The notes: a model not told the origin generated them from the sequence alone. 64,000 bases of DNA from an uncultured Pelagibacteraceae bacterium (GCA_902609915.1 CACLTO010000004.1:1-64000); one strand, 5' to 3'; counted from the first letter of the stretch, positions 1 through 10,468 are shown. Numbers and translations are program-made.

Positions 1-54
1 CCCTCGACCTATCGCGTGACAGGCGATCGCTCTAACCAACTGAGCTACACCCCC
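1..54 (-). tRNA. tRNA-Asp(GTC), truncated at window start
   Basis: Reverse complement GGGGGTGTAGCTCAGTTGGTTAGAGCGATCGCCTGTCACGCGATAGGTCGAGGG has a tRNA D-arm and anticodon loop CTGTCAC; 3' end lies outside the window. Confidence 0.9.
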
Positions 55-69
55 ACTAGTGATTCATTT

Positions 70-145
70 TGGTGGGCAGTAAAGGACTCGAACCTTTGAC
101 CCCCTCGGTGTAAACGAGATGCTCTACCAACTGAGCTAACCGCCC
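70..145 (-). tRNA. tRNA-Val(TAC)
   Basis: Reverse complement GGGCGGTTAGCTCAGTTGGTAGAGCATCTCGTTTACACCGAGGGGGTCAAAGGTTCGAGTCCTTTACTGCCCACCA; full cloverleaf with encoded CCA and anticodon TAC. Confidence 0.95.
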
Positions 146-252
146 TTAACCAAAATAGAGTGATTTATATCTTTTGGAATAATTACGTCAAGTTCTATTA
201 CTTGTTAAAAGTGGCTAAAAAATTATTTTTTTAATGTTTAATCTTTTTATAA

Positions 253-1425
253 TTAACAAAGATATTCTAGAGCTTTTAGCAATCCACCTTTTTGATATGG
301 TATCTTTGATTTCATTAAACCCATTTCAACTCCTGCCAAAGTACCTGCTAGCATAAGTTCGTTAAAATCACCAAGGTGTCCAATTCTAAAAATTTTACCA
401 GCAACTTTTGCTAACCCGGTTCCAAGTGACATATTATAATGATCTAAAATTATTTTTCTTAATGAATCTGCATCATGACCTTCAGGAACTAAAACTGCTG
501 TTAATGAGTCAGAATACTCGTCGGGATTTTTACATAGTATTTCCAATCCCCATGAATTGACTGCAATTCTAGTTGCTTCTGCAAACCTTTTGTGTCTTTT
601 AAAGACATTATCTAATCCCTCCTCCATAAGCATATTTATTGCCTCATCTAATCCGTAAAATAAATTTGTAGCTGGTGTGTATGGGAAATAACCTTTTTTA
701 TTATTTTCTATCATCGGTCCCCAGTCCCAATATGATTTTGGTAATTCAGATGTATTATATGCTAAAAGTGCTTTTGAACTGATTGCATTAAAGGATAACC
801 CTGGTGGTAATAATAAACCTTTTTGCGATCCACCAACTGTTACATCCACTTTCCATTCTTCATGCCTATAATCAATTGATCCAAGCGATGATATTGTGTC
901 AACAAATAATAAAGCTGGATGTTTTGCATTATCTATAGCTTTTCTAATTTCTCCAATTCTACTTGTAACACCAGTTGAGGTTTCATTATGAACAGCACAA
1001 ACTGCTTTTATTCTATTTTCTTTGTCTTCTTTTAGTTTTTGTTCAACAATATTAGGGTCTACACCTGTTCTCCAATCACCTTTTACAAAGTCAACTTCAA
1101 TTTTAAATTTTTGAGCAATATCCCACCAAAGAGTTGAGAAGTGTCCTGTTTCAAACATCAAAATTTTATCTCCTGCGCTTAAAGTATTTACGATCGCTGC
1201 CTCCCAGGCACCTGTGCCAGAAGCTGGAAATATAATCACAGGTTCAGAAGTTTTAAAAATTAATTTAATTCTATCTAAAACTCTTAATCCTAATTCTGCA
1301 AAATCAGGTCCTCTATGATCTATTGTTGGATAGTCCATAGCTCTTAAGACTCTATCAGGTACGTTTGTTGGTCCAGGTATTTGTAGAAAATGACGACCAG
1401 GTCTTATATTATTTGAAATTGCCAT
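253..1425 (-). CDS. class V aminotransferase, serine/alanine-glyoxylate aminotransferase type
   Basis: N-terminal FLQIPGPTNVPDRVLRAMDYPTIDHRGPDF and PLP lysine region GGSQKGLLLPPGLSF. Confidence 0.85.
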   Translation of the reverse strand: MAISNNIRPGRHFLQIPGPTNVPDRVLRAMDYPTIDHRGPDFAELGLRVLDRIKLIFKTSEPVIIFPASGTGAWEAAIVNTLSAGDKILMFETGHFSTLWWDIAQKFKIEVDFVKGDWRTGVDPNIVEQKLKEDKENRIKAVCAVHNETSTGVTSRIGEIRKAIDNAKHPALLFVDTISSLGSIDYRHEEWKVDVTVGGSQKGLLLPPGLSFNAISSKALLAYNTSELPKSYWDWGPMIENNKKGYFPYTPATNLFYGLDEAINMLMEEGLDNVFKRHKRFAEATRIAVNSWGLEILCKNPDEYSDSLTAVLVPEGHDADSLRKIILDHYNMSLGTGLAKVAGKIFRIGHLGDFNELMLAGTLAGVEMGLMKSKIPYQKGGLLKALEYLC

Positions 1426-1470
1426 TCTGCTGTATATGCTAAAGAAATTATATAATCAAACTTATTATGT

Positions 1471-2625
1471 ATGACAAAAAGTAGTAATTTAATAGATAGC
1501 TTAGAAGTTTATATTTTAAATAATCCTAAGGAAGTTAAACCACATTGGGTAAGTCATTTTATAGTACCAACCGCCAACGAACTATTAATTAAAATCAAAA
1601 ATAAAGATGGTAATTCAGGCTTTGGTTTGGCCACAAGTTACACAGATATAAAACCCATAATCAAACCGTTCTCGAATGGTTTACAAGATTTAATAATTGG
1701 TGAAGATCCTTTTTGCCCAGAAAAGTTATATGAAAAAATATTTAACTTAACAGATACTCGTATAAGTAACGAAAAAGGTTGGAGTAAAGAATCATTAATC
1801 AGAATTTCTGCAGCTTTGGATATTGCTTGTTGGGATTTAATAGGAAAGGCATCCAAAATACCATTATATAAACTCTTTGGTGGTTATAGAAATAAAATTC
1901 CTGTTTATGTAACATGTGCTTATTACAGAGATGGTAAAGATGATAATGAACTTAGGGAAGAATTACAAAAATTAATTAAAATTGGTCATCAGAGTTTTAA
2001 AGTTAAAGTGGGTGGATTAAGTATTAAAGAAGACTCAAAAAGATTAGAAATAACTCGGCAAGAAATTGGTAATGATAAAGAATTGATGATTGATGTTAAT
2101 AGAGCATGGGACCTAAAGACAGCTATTGAGGGAGTAAAAGAATTTGAGAGATTTAATCCAACTTGGATAGAAGAGCCAGTAAGATGGGAAGATGATAGAA
2201 GAAATCTAAAACTTTTATCACAACAAACAAAAATCCCCTTATCTGGTGGAGAAAGTGAAATTACAATTTATGGATGTAGATCTATGGTAGAAGAAAATGC
2301 AATCCAAATTTTACAATTTGATTGTACTATGTTTGGAGGTTTCACTAATGGTAAAAAACTATCTGCTTTATGTGAGTTAAATCGTTTAGATATTGCTCCA
2401 CATCATGATTGTTATATTCACGCTCCTTTAGTTGCATCATCACCATCAGGAAGAATTGTTGAGTCATTCGATGATGAAAGAGATCCACTTCAAGCAGAGT
2501 TGTTTAATAATCCACATAAAATGCTTAATGGATGGATATATTTAAATGAAAATCCTGGTTTGGGATTGGAAATTTCTGAAACCGCGTTAAAAAAGTTTGG
2601 TAAATTAGTTTACAAAAATAAATAA
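1471..2625 (+). CDS. mandelate racemase/muconate lactonizing enzyme family protein (enolase superfamily)
   Basis: SFKVKVGG, LMIDVNRAWD, WIEEPVRWEDD, PLSGGESE and IAPHHD match MR/MLE-type active-site signatures. Confidence 0.85.
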   Translation: MTKSSNLIDSLEVYILNNPKEVKPHWVSHFIVPTANELLIKIKNKDGNSGFGLATSYTDIKPIIKPFSNGLQDLIIGEDPFCPEKLYEKIFNLTDTRISNEKGWSKESLIRISAALDIACWDLIGKASKIPLYKLFGGYRNKIPVYVTCAYYRDGKDDNELREELQKLIKIGHQSFKVKVGGLSIKEDSKRLEITRQEIGNDKELMIDVNRAWDLKTAIEGVKEFERFNPTWIEEPVRWEDDRRNLKLLSQQTKIPLSGGESEITIYGCRSMVEENAIQILQFDCTMFGGFTNGKKLSALCELNRLDIAPHHDCYIHAPLVASSPSGRIVESFDDERDPLQAELFNNPHKMLNGWIYLNENPGLGLEISETALKKFGKLVYKNK

Positions 2626-2642
2626 ACCTTTAATTTTGTTTA

Positions 2643-5546
2643 ATGCGGTTTAATTCAGAACAAATACGAAAAATTGGCAAAGAAATTAGTAACAAAGTTG
2701 AAGGTAAAACTTTGTTCGATGAATTCTCGCGAGGAAGATATAGTACAGATGCATCAGTTTACCAAATTAAACCTCTTGGGGTGGTTCTTCCAAAGGATAC
2801 AAATGATGTTCTAAATATAATGGATTATTCTCAAAGAAATTCTATTCCTTTATTAGCTAGAGGTGGTGGTAGTTCACAATGTGGTCAAACTGTGGGTGAA
2901 AGTGTAGTCCTTGATTATTCAAAGCACCAAAATAAAATTTTAGAGCTTAACGTTGAGGAAAAATATATATGGGTTCAGCCTGGTGTTGTGCTGGATCATT
3001 TGAATTCATTTTTAAAACCTTATGGTCTATGGTTTCCAGTAGATGTATCTACAAGTAGTAGAGCAACTATTGGAGGTATGTCAGCAAATAATTCATGTGG
3101 ATCAAGATCTTTGTATTATGGAAACATGGTTCATAATGTATTAGCAATTGAAGCTATATTAGATGATGGCTCTTTACATACATTTAATGAAATTAATAAA
3201 AATTATCTTACAACAACTAATAACCAAGATCGCTTTTATAAAATTATTGATAAGTTTTTACATTTAAGACAAAAAGTAAGTAAAGACATTGATGATAATT
3301 GGCCAACTACTCAAAGAAGAGTTGGTGGATACAATATCGACTTAATAAACCCAAAAGGATTTAATTCATCTCATCTTTTAGTTGGTTCAGAAGGGACATT
3401 GTCACTTTTTAATAAAATTAAATTAAGATTGTCTGAAATCCCAAAAAACAAAATTCTAGGTGTTTGTTATTTTGATAATTTTCACCAAGCAATGGAATTA
3501 ACGAAAGAAATCGTAAAATTAAAACCTACTTGTGTTGAATTAATGGATCAAAATTTATTAAATTTAGCAAAAGAAATACCAATGTACGCGGGTGGTATTA
3601 AAAAATATATTAAAGGTAATCCAGAAGCAGTTCTAATGGTTGAATTTATAGATATAGATCAAAGTGTGTATGAAAAAAAGATAAATGATCTTGAATATTT
3701 AGTTTTAAATCAAAATAAGAAAAATCAATTTTCTTATTTTACTGACTTATCTGAACAAAAAGAAGTTTTTGAAATTAGAAAAGCTGGATTGAATATCTTA
3801 ATGTCAATGAAGGGTGATAAAAAGCCAGTAGCATTTATTGAGGATTGCGCAGTATCCTTAGATCACTTGGCAGAATACACAGCAAGATTAAATGAAATAT
3901 TCAAAAAATATAATACTAGTGGAATGTTTTATGCTCATGCATCGGTAGGAACACTTCACGTGAGACCAGTTTTGAACATGAAGTCTGATCAGGACATTAA
4001 AAATATGAGATTTATATCTGAAGAGGCTTTTGAAATGGTTAAAGATTACAAAGGTTCTCATTCTGGTGAACATGGGGATGGGATAGTTAGATCAGAATTC
4101 CACGAAATGATGTTTGGAAAAAATATTACTAATGCATTTGAAGAAATTAAAGATACGTTTGATAATAAAAACTTATTAAATCCAGGTAAAATTGTTAGGC
4201 CTTTTAAATCAAATGATAGATCATTGATGAGGTACAAATCAGATTATCAAACAGAAAATATAAGCACACATTATGATTGGTCCAATTGGGGTCAATTTTC
4301 TGATGCTATTGAAATGTGTAATAATAATGGTGCATGTAGAAAATTAGACTCAGGTGTGATGTGCCCCTCATATAGAGTGACCAAAGAAGAAAAAGATTTA
4401 GTTAGAGGAAGAGCAAATACTCTTAGACTGGCGCTGTCTAATCAGTTGCCTGAGGGATCTTTTGCATCAAAAGAGATGTATGAAACTATGGAGCTCTGTG
4501 TAAGTTGTAAAGCTTGTCAGAGAGAATGTCCAATGTCTGTTGATATGGCTAAAATGAAAAGTGAATTTTTATCACATTATTACAAAAAATTTAGCATGAG
4601 AATAAAAGATAGAATTATCTCAGATATGCCAAGACTGATTTGGTTATATAAAATTGTGAATCCAATAATTAATAAGATTAAAAATTATCCACTTGTATCT
4701 AGTATTATTAAAAAATTTGGTTTTGCAACTGAAAGAGGTCTACCTGAGGTTCAAAATCAAAAGGCTTTAAAGGATATTTATCAAAATCAGGAAATTTCAG
4801 AAAATAAAGTTATTTTGTTTGCTGATACATTCAATATTAATTTTGAGAATGAAAATTTAGTCTACACAATTAAAGTGTTAAATAAATTTGGTTATCAAGC
4901 AATAATTCCAAGTTTTGGCGATGATAAATTAAAAAGACCTCTTTGTTGTGGCAGAACATATATTTCTTATGGTCAATTAGATAAAGCTGCTGAGGAACTA
5001 AATAGATTTAATAATTATATAATTAGAAATAATTATTTCGATTTACCGATTGTGGGAATTGAACCATCGTGTTTGCTGACTTTTAGTGACGAGTATCAAT
5101 CACTGAAAGGTGTAGAGAATAGGGATAAAATAAATAATAAATTCTATCTACTTGAAGAATTTATTTTAGAACAAATTAAAAAAGATAAAAATGTAAAACG
5201 AAATATATTTAGTCAGAATGTATTGATTCATGGACATTGTCATCAAAAATCTCAGGATAGAATGAAAGGACTTAAAAATCTTTTATCTGAATTAAATATT
5301 AACAATGAAATGATTGACTCGAGCTGTTGTGGAATGGCAGGGTCTTTTGGATATGATAGTAAAACTTATGAAACTTCAAAAAAAATGGCTAATCTTTCTT
5401 TAATACCTGCGATTAATGGTAGTAATGAAAATGATTTTATAGTTGCAAATGGTACTAGTTGTAGACATCAGATTTCTGATTTATCAGATAAGAAAGGTAA
5501 ACATGTTTCAGAATTATTATTTAAGATTTTTGAAACCGTAAATTAA
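2643..5546 (+). CDS. FAD-linked oxidase fused to 4Fe-4S and cysteine-rich domains (YdiJ/GlcD-like 2-hydroxyacid dehydrogenase)
   Basis: FAD-binding type 4 region (LARGGGSSQCGQTVG), Fe-S motif CVSCKACQRECP, C-terminal CCG-type motifs (CCGRTY, HGHCHQKS, CCGMAGSFG). Confidence 0.85.
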   Translation: MRFNSEQIRKIGKEISNKVEGKTLFDEFSRGRYSTDASVYQIKPLGVVLPKDTNDVLNIMDYSQRNSIPLLARGGGSSQCGQTVGESVVLDYSKHQNKILELNVEEKYIWVQPGVVLDHLNSFLKPYGLWFPVDVSTSSRATIGGMSANNSCGSRSLYYGNMVHNVLAIEAILDDGSLHTFNEINKNYLTTTNNQDRFYKIIDKFLHLRQKVSKDIDDNWPTTQRRVGGYNIDLINPKGFNSSHLLVGSEGTLSLFNKIKLRLSEIPKNKILGVCYFDNFHQAMELTKEIVKLKPTCVELMDQNLLNLAKEIPMYAGGIKKYIKGNPEAVLMVEFIDIDQSVYEKKINDLEYLVLNQNKKNQFSYFTDLSEQKEVFEIRKAGLNILMSMKGDKKPVAFIEDCAVSLDHLAEYTARLNEIFKKYNTSGMFYAHASVGTLHVRPVLNMKSDQDIKNMRFISEEAFEMVKDYKGSHSGEHGDGIVRSEFHEMMFGKNITNAFEEIKDTFDNKNLLNPGKIVRPFKSNDRSLMRYKSDYQTENISTHYDWSNWGQFSDAIEMCNNNGACRKLDSGVMCPSYRVTKEEKDLVRGRANTLRLALSNQLPEGSFASKEMYETMELCVSCKACQRECPMSVDMAKMKSEFLSHYYKKFSMRIKDRIISDMPRLIWLYKIVNPIINKIKNYPLVSSIIKKFGFATERGLPEVQNQKALKDIYQNQEISENKVILFADTFNINFENENLVYTIKVLNKFGYQAIIPSFGDDKLKRPLCCGRTYISYGQLDKAAEELNRFNNYIIRNNYFDLPIVGIEPSCLLTFSDEYQSLKGVENRDKINNKFYLLEEFILEQIKKDKNVKRNIFSQNVLIHGHCHQKSQDRMKGLKNLLSELNINNEMIDSSCCGMAGSFGYDSKTYETSKKMANLSLIPAINGSNENDFIVANGTSCRHQISDLSDKKGKHVSELLFKIFETVN

Positions 5547-6736
5547 AGTATTATTTTTCTACTATAAAATTCATCTATCTGTTCATCTTCATAACCAAAA
5601 TTTTGCATTATTGCTCTTGTATGCTCACCTAAACCTGGAGCACCTTTAGATTTTTCAGTTTTACTTTTTGAAAACTTAATTGGCATTCCAATAGCTTTGC
5701 TTCTGCCAGCCTTTTTATTATTTACCTCAATAATCATCTCTCTTTCGATGGTTTGTGGATCTTTAAACATATCTGTTATTGAATTAATAGGTCCGCAAGG
5801 TAAACCATTTTTATCAAAAATTTTTAACCATTCCTCGGATGTTTTTTTTATCAACTCATCATTTAATATTTCTACAAGCTCGATTAAATTCTTTTTTCTA
5901 CTTGCATTAGATGAAAACTTTTTATTATCATTTAAATCTTCACGATTAATTGCTTTTAATAACATTAACCATGTATTTTGATTTGAGGCACCCACGGTTA
6001 TCCATTTATCCTTTGTTTTAAACGCCTGATAAGGAGCAGTTAGAGGATGAGCAGATCCAAGTGGACCAGGAGATATACCAGTTGCACCAGCAATAGCTGA
6101 TTGCCAATAAGTGTGAACAATTCCAGCCTCATATAAAGATGTATCTACTTTTTGACCTTCACCTGTTTTATCTCTGTGAATTAAAGCTGCTAAAATACCA
6201 GTCGCTGCAAGTAATCCAGCAGTAATATCTGTGAGAGGTGCACCAACTTTCATTGGTGGTTTATTTCTGTCCTCACCCGTTATACTCATTAAGCCACTCA
6301 TTCCTTGGGCAACTAAATCAAATCCACCTTTATCTGCGTAAGGTCCTGTCCTACCATAACCAGAAATTTCACATAAAATAATTTTAGGATTAATCTTAGA
6401 TATTTCATCATAACCGATACCTAATTTTTCTAAGGTTCCTTTTCTAAAATTTTCTAAAACTACATCAGAATTTTTAACCATAGTCTTAAAAATCTCAATT
6501 CCTTCCTTGTCTTTTAAATTTAAGGCAATGCCTTTTTTATTTCTATTCATCATCAGATAAGCTGCTGACACGCCATTTACATCAGGAGGAAGGAAATTTC
6601 TTGTGTCATCTCCTCCTGGTGTCTTTTCAATTTTTATAACCTCTGCACCAAGATCAGCTAACAAAAGGCCACATGTTGGGCCTGCCATAATCTGGGCCAT
6701 CTCTAAAACCCGAACGCCTTTTAATGATGATGCCAT
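5543..6736 (-). CDS. CaiB/BaiF family (class III) CoA-transferase
   Basis: LKGVRVLEMAQIMAGPTCGLLLADLGAEVIKIEKTPGGDDTR is a typical family III CoA-transferase N-terminus. Confidence 0.92.
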   Translation of the reverse strand: MASSLKGVRVLEMAQIMAGPTCGLLLADLGAEVIKIEKTPGGDDTRNFLPPDVNGVSAAYLMMNRNKKGIALNLKDKEGIEIFKTMVKNSDVVLENFRKGTLEKLGIGYDEISKINPKIILCEISGYGRTGPYADKGGFDLVAQGMSGLMSITGEDRNKPPMKVGAPLTDITAGLLAATGILAALIHRDKTGEGQKVDTSLYEAGIVHTYWQSAIAGATGISPGPLGSAHPLTAPYQAFKTKDKWITVGASNQNTWLMLLKAINREDLNDNKKFSSNASRKKNLIELVEILNDELIKKTSEEWLKIFDKNGLPCGPINSITDMFKDPQTIEREMIIEVNNKKAGRSKAIGMPIKFSKSKTEKSKGAPGLGEHTRAIMQNFGYEDEQIDEFYSRKIIL

Positions 6737-6743
6737 TTAATAT

Positions 6744-7526
6744 TTATTTATTTTTAAATTTTGGCTTTGTTTTTTTTAAGAAAGACTGATAACCAATTTT
6801 GAAATCCTTGGTATCATAACATTTGTAACCTAAATTATTTATTTTTTCAGTTACTTTACCTTCTTTTAAAATATTTCTCGCGAATTGCTTATGCCATCTA
6901 GTAACTTTAGGTGCTCCCTCACATATAAGTTCAGCTGATTTATATGTTTCTTTTTTAACATCCTCATCATTTACAACTCTATTAATTAATCTTTTTTCTA
7001 ATGCTTCCTCGGCGCTAAAAACCCTCCCCTCAAACAAAATTTCCATAGCTGTTGAATAAGTGGTTGCATTTAAAAGTACTTCTAATTCTTTTGCAGCCAT
7101 AGTTAAACCAAGTCTTTTAATTGGAATTCCAAACCTAGAACTTTTCCCACAAATTCTAATATCACAGCATGCAGCTATTTCTAAACCACCACCTACACAA
7201 ATTCCCTCAATCATTGCTATAGTTGGTATTGGACAATTAAAAATTGCACCTAAAGTTCCATGTAAAAACTTTCCATAAGATTTAGCTAATTTCGATGAAG
7301 ATCTTTCCTTTTTAAATTCACCAATATCATTTCCAGGTGAAAATGATTTACCGCCTTCACCTCGAATGATGACACATCTCAAATTTTTTTCTTTTGATAT
7401 TTTTTTAAAAATCTTACCCAATTTAATCCACATGGGTTTAGTCATAGCATTTAACTTTTCAGGTCTATTAATAATTACCTCTGATAAATAATCACTTATT
7501 TTATTTAGTTTGATTAAATTACTCAT
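6744..7526 (-). CDS. enoyl-CoA hydratase/isomerase family protein
   Basis: NRPEKLNAMTKPMW and IAMIEGICVGGGLEIAACCDIRIC crotonase signature. Confidence 0.9.
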   Translation of the reverse strand: MSNLIKLNKISDYLSEVIINRPEKLNAMTKPMWIKLGKIFKKISKEKNLRCVIIRGEGGKSFSPGNDIGEFKKERSSSKLAKSYGKFLHGTLGAIFNCPIPTIAMIEGICVGGGLEIAACCDIRICGKSSRFGIPIKRLGLTMAAKELEVLLNATTYSTAMEILFEGRVFSAEEALEKRLINRVVNDEDVKKETYKSAELICEGAPKVTRWHKQFARNILKEGKVTEKINNLGYKCYDTKDFKIGYQSFLKKTKPKFKNK

Positions 7527-8810
7527 CTAACTCCTATAAAAATATTCAACTAAAGTCATTGGTATAGCTGGGACATATGTTACTAAAAGTAACAATATTA
7601 ACAACACACATATAAAAGATATGTTAGATCTTGTAACATCCCAAATATCTGCCTTGGCAACAGAGCAAGCTGTGACTAGAACACTTGCTACTGGGGGTGT
7701 TTGTTGTCCGATTGCTAAATTCAAAGTTACAATTATTCCAAAGTGAACTGGATCAATACCTACAGCATTAACTAGTGGCATAACAATTGGGACTGTTAAA
7801 ATGATTGCTGCCACTGAATGCAAAAAAAAACCTATTATCAATAAAAATACATTCAATATTGCCAAAACTGCATATTTATTATTTGTAAAATCAATAATTG
7901 ACTCAGCAACTTTCTGAGGTATTTGCTCAATTGTTAAAAATTCACCCAATAAAACTGAAGCTGCAACCAATAACATCACTGATGCTGTCTGTATAGCTCC
8001 CTCAGTTGCTGACTCGTATAATCTTTTAAAATCTATTTCTTTATATATAAAACCAATTACTAATGATGCAACAACTGCCAAGCCAGCTCCTTCTGTAGCA
8101 GTTACAATACCACCAAAAATTCCTCCTAAAATAATTACCGGTAACAAGAATGCTAACGCTGCATCTTTTGCAGTCTTTTTTACATTTGGAATATTAAATG
8201 TTTCCTCTACAGGAAAGTTTTTTCGTCTTGCCGTAACATAAGCAGCTAACATTAAAAAAAAACCACCAATTACTCCTGGAACAATTCCAGCTACAAATAA
8301 TTGAACAACTGAACTTTGTGACATAACTGCATAAACAATCATTGGTATTGATGGCGGAATAATAATTGCTAAAGATGCTGAGGATGAGGTGACAGCAGCA
8401 GCAAACGCACCTGGATATCCTTTTTTCTTCATTGCTGGAATTAAGATAGAACCTAATGCAGCAACATCTGCTACAGCTGATCCAGAAATTTCTGCAAAAA
8501 ACATTGAGGTTGCAATATTGATCATGCTCAAACCACCTTTAATAAATCCAACAAGAGCAGATGCAAAAGCTATTAACCTTCTTGAAATTCCAGCGCTATT
8601 CATAATAGACCCTGCTAGAATAAATAGTGGGATTGCAATTAATGGAAACTTCATTGAACCATCAAACATTACTATCGCAGTATCGATTAGAAAACTTGTG
8701 CCTGTCTTCATCACCATTGCTATAATAGTTGTTACCGCAAGTCCGATAGCAATAGGCACATTTATGGATAAAAGAAGCAATAAGACCATAAACATAGTAA
8801 GAATTATCAT
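7527..8810 (-). CDS. TRAP transporter large permease (DctM-like)
   Basis: ~427 aa polytopic protein with DctM signatures (IIIPPSIPMIVYAV; FGIIVTLNLAIGQQTPPV); adjacent to DctQ and DctP genes. Confidence 0.92.
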   Translation of the reverse strand: MIILTMFMVLLLLLSINVPIAIGLAVTTIIAMVMKTGTSFLIDTAIVMFDGSMKFPLIAIPLFILAGSIMNSAGISRRLIAFASALVGFIKGGLSMINIATSMFFAEISGSAVADVAALGSILIPAMKKKGYPGAFAAAVTSSSASLAIIIPPSIPMIVYAVMSQSSVVQLFVAGIVPGVIGGFFLMLAAYVTARRKNFPVEETFNIPNVKKTAKDAALAFLLPVIILGGIFGGIVTATEGAGLAVVASLVIGFIYKEIDFKRLYESATEGAIQTASVMLLVAASVLLGEFLTIEQIPQKVAESIIDFTNNKYAVLAILNVFLLIIGFFLHSVAAIILTVPIVMPLVNAVGIDPVHFGIIVTLNLAIGQQTPPVASVLVTACSVAKADIWDVTRSNISFICVLLILLLLVTYVPAIPMTLVEYFYRS

Positions 8811-9319
8811 TAGATATCCCCTGTTTGCTCTTCACCTGTATTTTGAAGAACTAAATTTTTGTAATCATCTGGAATTCTTAAAGTTTCAGATAAAATAAAT
8901 AAACATGATGCAATTGGTATAACTGATTGAACAAATGTTTGGGGAACCCATTCCAATGTGACAAGTGTTTCACCGGTAATTAAAGTTAAAACTAAATATC
9001 CGTAATAAGCTAATAATATCAAAAAACCATAAACTACAATCTTGGAAACTACAAAAAAGATCTTTCTTAAGGATAGTGGAAACGCTTTAAAAATACTTGG
9101 TACACTTATATGAGAACCTTTTAATGCTGCATAGGCTGAACCATAATATGTTATCCATGCAAGTTGGACAGCTGCGACCTCATCGTACCAAACTAATGCA
9201 CTACCAGCAAACCGAAAGGTAACTCCTAGTAAAACCGTTACTGCTAATGCCACCATCATTATAAACAGTATTAATTTTAGTATTTTTTCGTACGAGTTTA
9301 TAAAATTTTGTAGTTTCAT
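8810..9319 (-). CDS. TRAP transporter small permease (DctQ-like)
   Basis: ~169 aa, four hydrophobic segments, VTVLLGVTFRFAGSALVWYDEVA; overlaps dctM. Confidence 0.9.
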   Translation of the reverse strand: MKLQNFINSYEKILKLILFIMMVALAVTVLLGVTFRFAGSALVWYDEVAAVQLAWITYYGSAYAALKGSHISVPSIFKAFPLSLRKIFFVVSKIVVYGFLILLAYYGYLVLTLITGETLVTLEWVPQTFVQSVIPIASCLFILSETLRIPDDYKNLVLQNTGEEQTGDI

Positions 9320-9326
9320 ATTATAT

Positions 9327-9351
9327 TCAGGCCCTCAGAATGAGGGCCTGA
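9327..9351 (-). promoter_or_regulatory. stable GC-rich hairpin between dctP and dctQ genes
   Basis: Perfect inverted repeat tcaggccctca-gaa-tgagggcctga, 21 nt after the dctP stop. Confidence 0.8.
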
Positions 9352-9371
9352 TTTAAATAATTTGATTTTTA

Positions 9372-10346
9372 TTATTTTGCTAAAGATGACACTTTTTTAA
9401 CTAAAGCACCACCAGTAGGAACTTCTGATCCAAATTGATCATAGATCCCTTTACTAGCTGCAATAAAAGCACCTTTGTCCGCATTATTAACTTGGACACC
9501 TGCATCTTTAATTACTTTTAATAAAGATTTTTCAAGTTTAGCAGCTTCTTTGTACACAAATTTTTGCGTATCTTTAGCAGCTTTTTCTAAAATATCTTGA
9601 ACATCTGCAGGAAGTTTATTCCAGTGATCCTTATGAACAGTTACATAAGCTGGAGTATAAACGTGACCTGTAATTGATAAGTATTTTTGAACTTCTTGAA
9701 ATTTAGCACTAGCTATTTGAGCATATGGATTTTCTTGTCCGTCCATTGTACCAGTTTTTAAAGCAGTAAAAACCTCAGAAAATGACATTGGAGTCGGGTT
9801 TGCGCCATACGATTGGAACATTTTAACTCTCCATTTTGATTTAGGAGTTCTTAATTTAATTCCTTTTAAATCTCCTGGAGTATTAATTGGTCTAGTATTA
9901 TTTGTTATATGTCTAAAACCATTTTCCCATACAGCAATAACTTTGTATCCTGTTTTATCCTCAAGATTTTTAAACATTCCTGGTAAAACATTTTTTTCAA
10001 CTTTAGCCATGTGTTTTCTGTCTTTAATAATAAAAGGCATATCAAAAACACCAAACTCATCATGAATAGATGCCATTACTGATGAAGGTAACCACATATT
10101 AACTGTGCCTAGTTTTAATTTTTGCATACCTTGTTTATCTTTTCCAAGTTGCGATGAACCAAAAACAGTTACTTTACCTTTGTTTCCTAATCTTTTATTT
10201 GCAAGTTTAGCAAATTCGTCAACAGAAGCAGAAAATAAAGACCCTGGTTTACCTACGTGTCCAAATTTTACTTCTACTGAATTTGCAGCAAAACTTAAAA
10301 ATAAAGATGAGAACAATACAACGATTATTTTACTTAATTTATTCAT
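9372..10346 (-). CDS. TRAP transporter substrate-binding protein (DctP family)
   Basis: Signal peptide; FRHITNNTRPINTPGDLKGIKLRTP and FSEVFTALKTGTMDGQENP are DctP family signatures. Confidence 0.93.
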   Translation of the reverse strand: MNKLSKIIVVLFSSLFLSFAANSVEVKFGHVGKPGSLFSASVDEFAKLANKRLGNKGKVTVFGSSQLGKDKQGMQKLKLGTVNMWLPSSVMASIHDEFGVFDMPFIIKDRKHMAKVEKNVLPGMFKNLEDKTGYKVIAVWENGFRHITNNTRPINTPGDLKGIKLRTPKSKWRVKMFQSYGANPTPMSFSEVFTALKTGTMDGQENPYAQIASAKFQEVQKYLSITGHVYTPAYVTVHKDHWNKLPADVQDILEKAAKDTQKFVYKEAAKLEKSLLKVIKDAGVQVNNADKGAFIAASKGIYDQFGSEVPTGGALVKKVSSLAK

Positions 10347-10468
10347 ATTATTTCCCTCTAGTTATTATTTATTTAAAATAGGTTACCTAAAATATGAATA
10401 TAGTTCTAGTGAATAAATTAGCTTAGATAAAAAAAGATAATTAAAGAAAAATTAGAAGAAATCTATGC

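Noticed and set aside
1-145. tRNA pair as a possible integration site for a genomic island
   Set aside because: No integrase, no direct repeat of a tRNA 3' end and no mobile genes nearby; the adjacent genes look ordinary.
8389-8898. Plus ORF of 169 aa
   Set aside because: Lies antisense to dctM with no recognisable features; dctM/dctQ are clear families.
10379-10389. TAGGTTACCTA near-palindrome upstream of the first dctP
   Set aside because: Short (5-bp arms) and only suggestive; not enough to call an operator.
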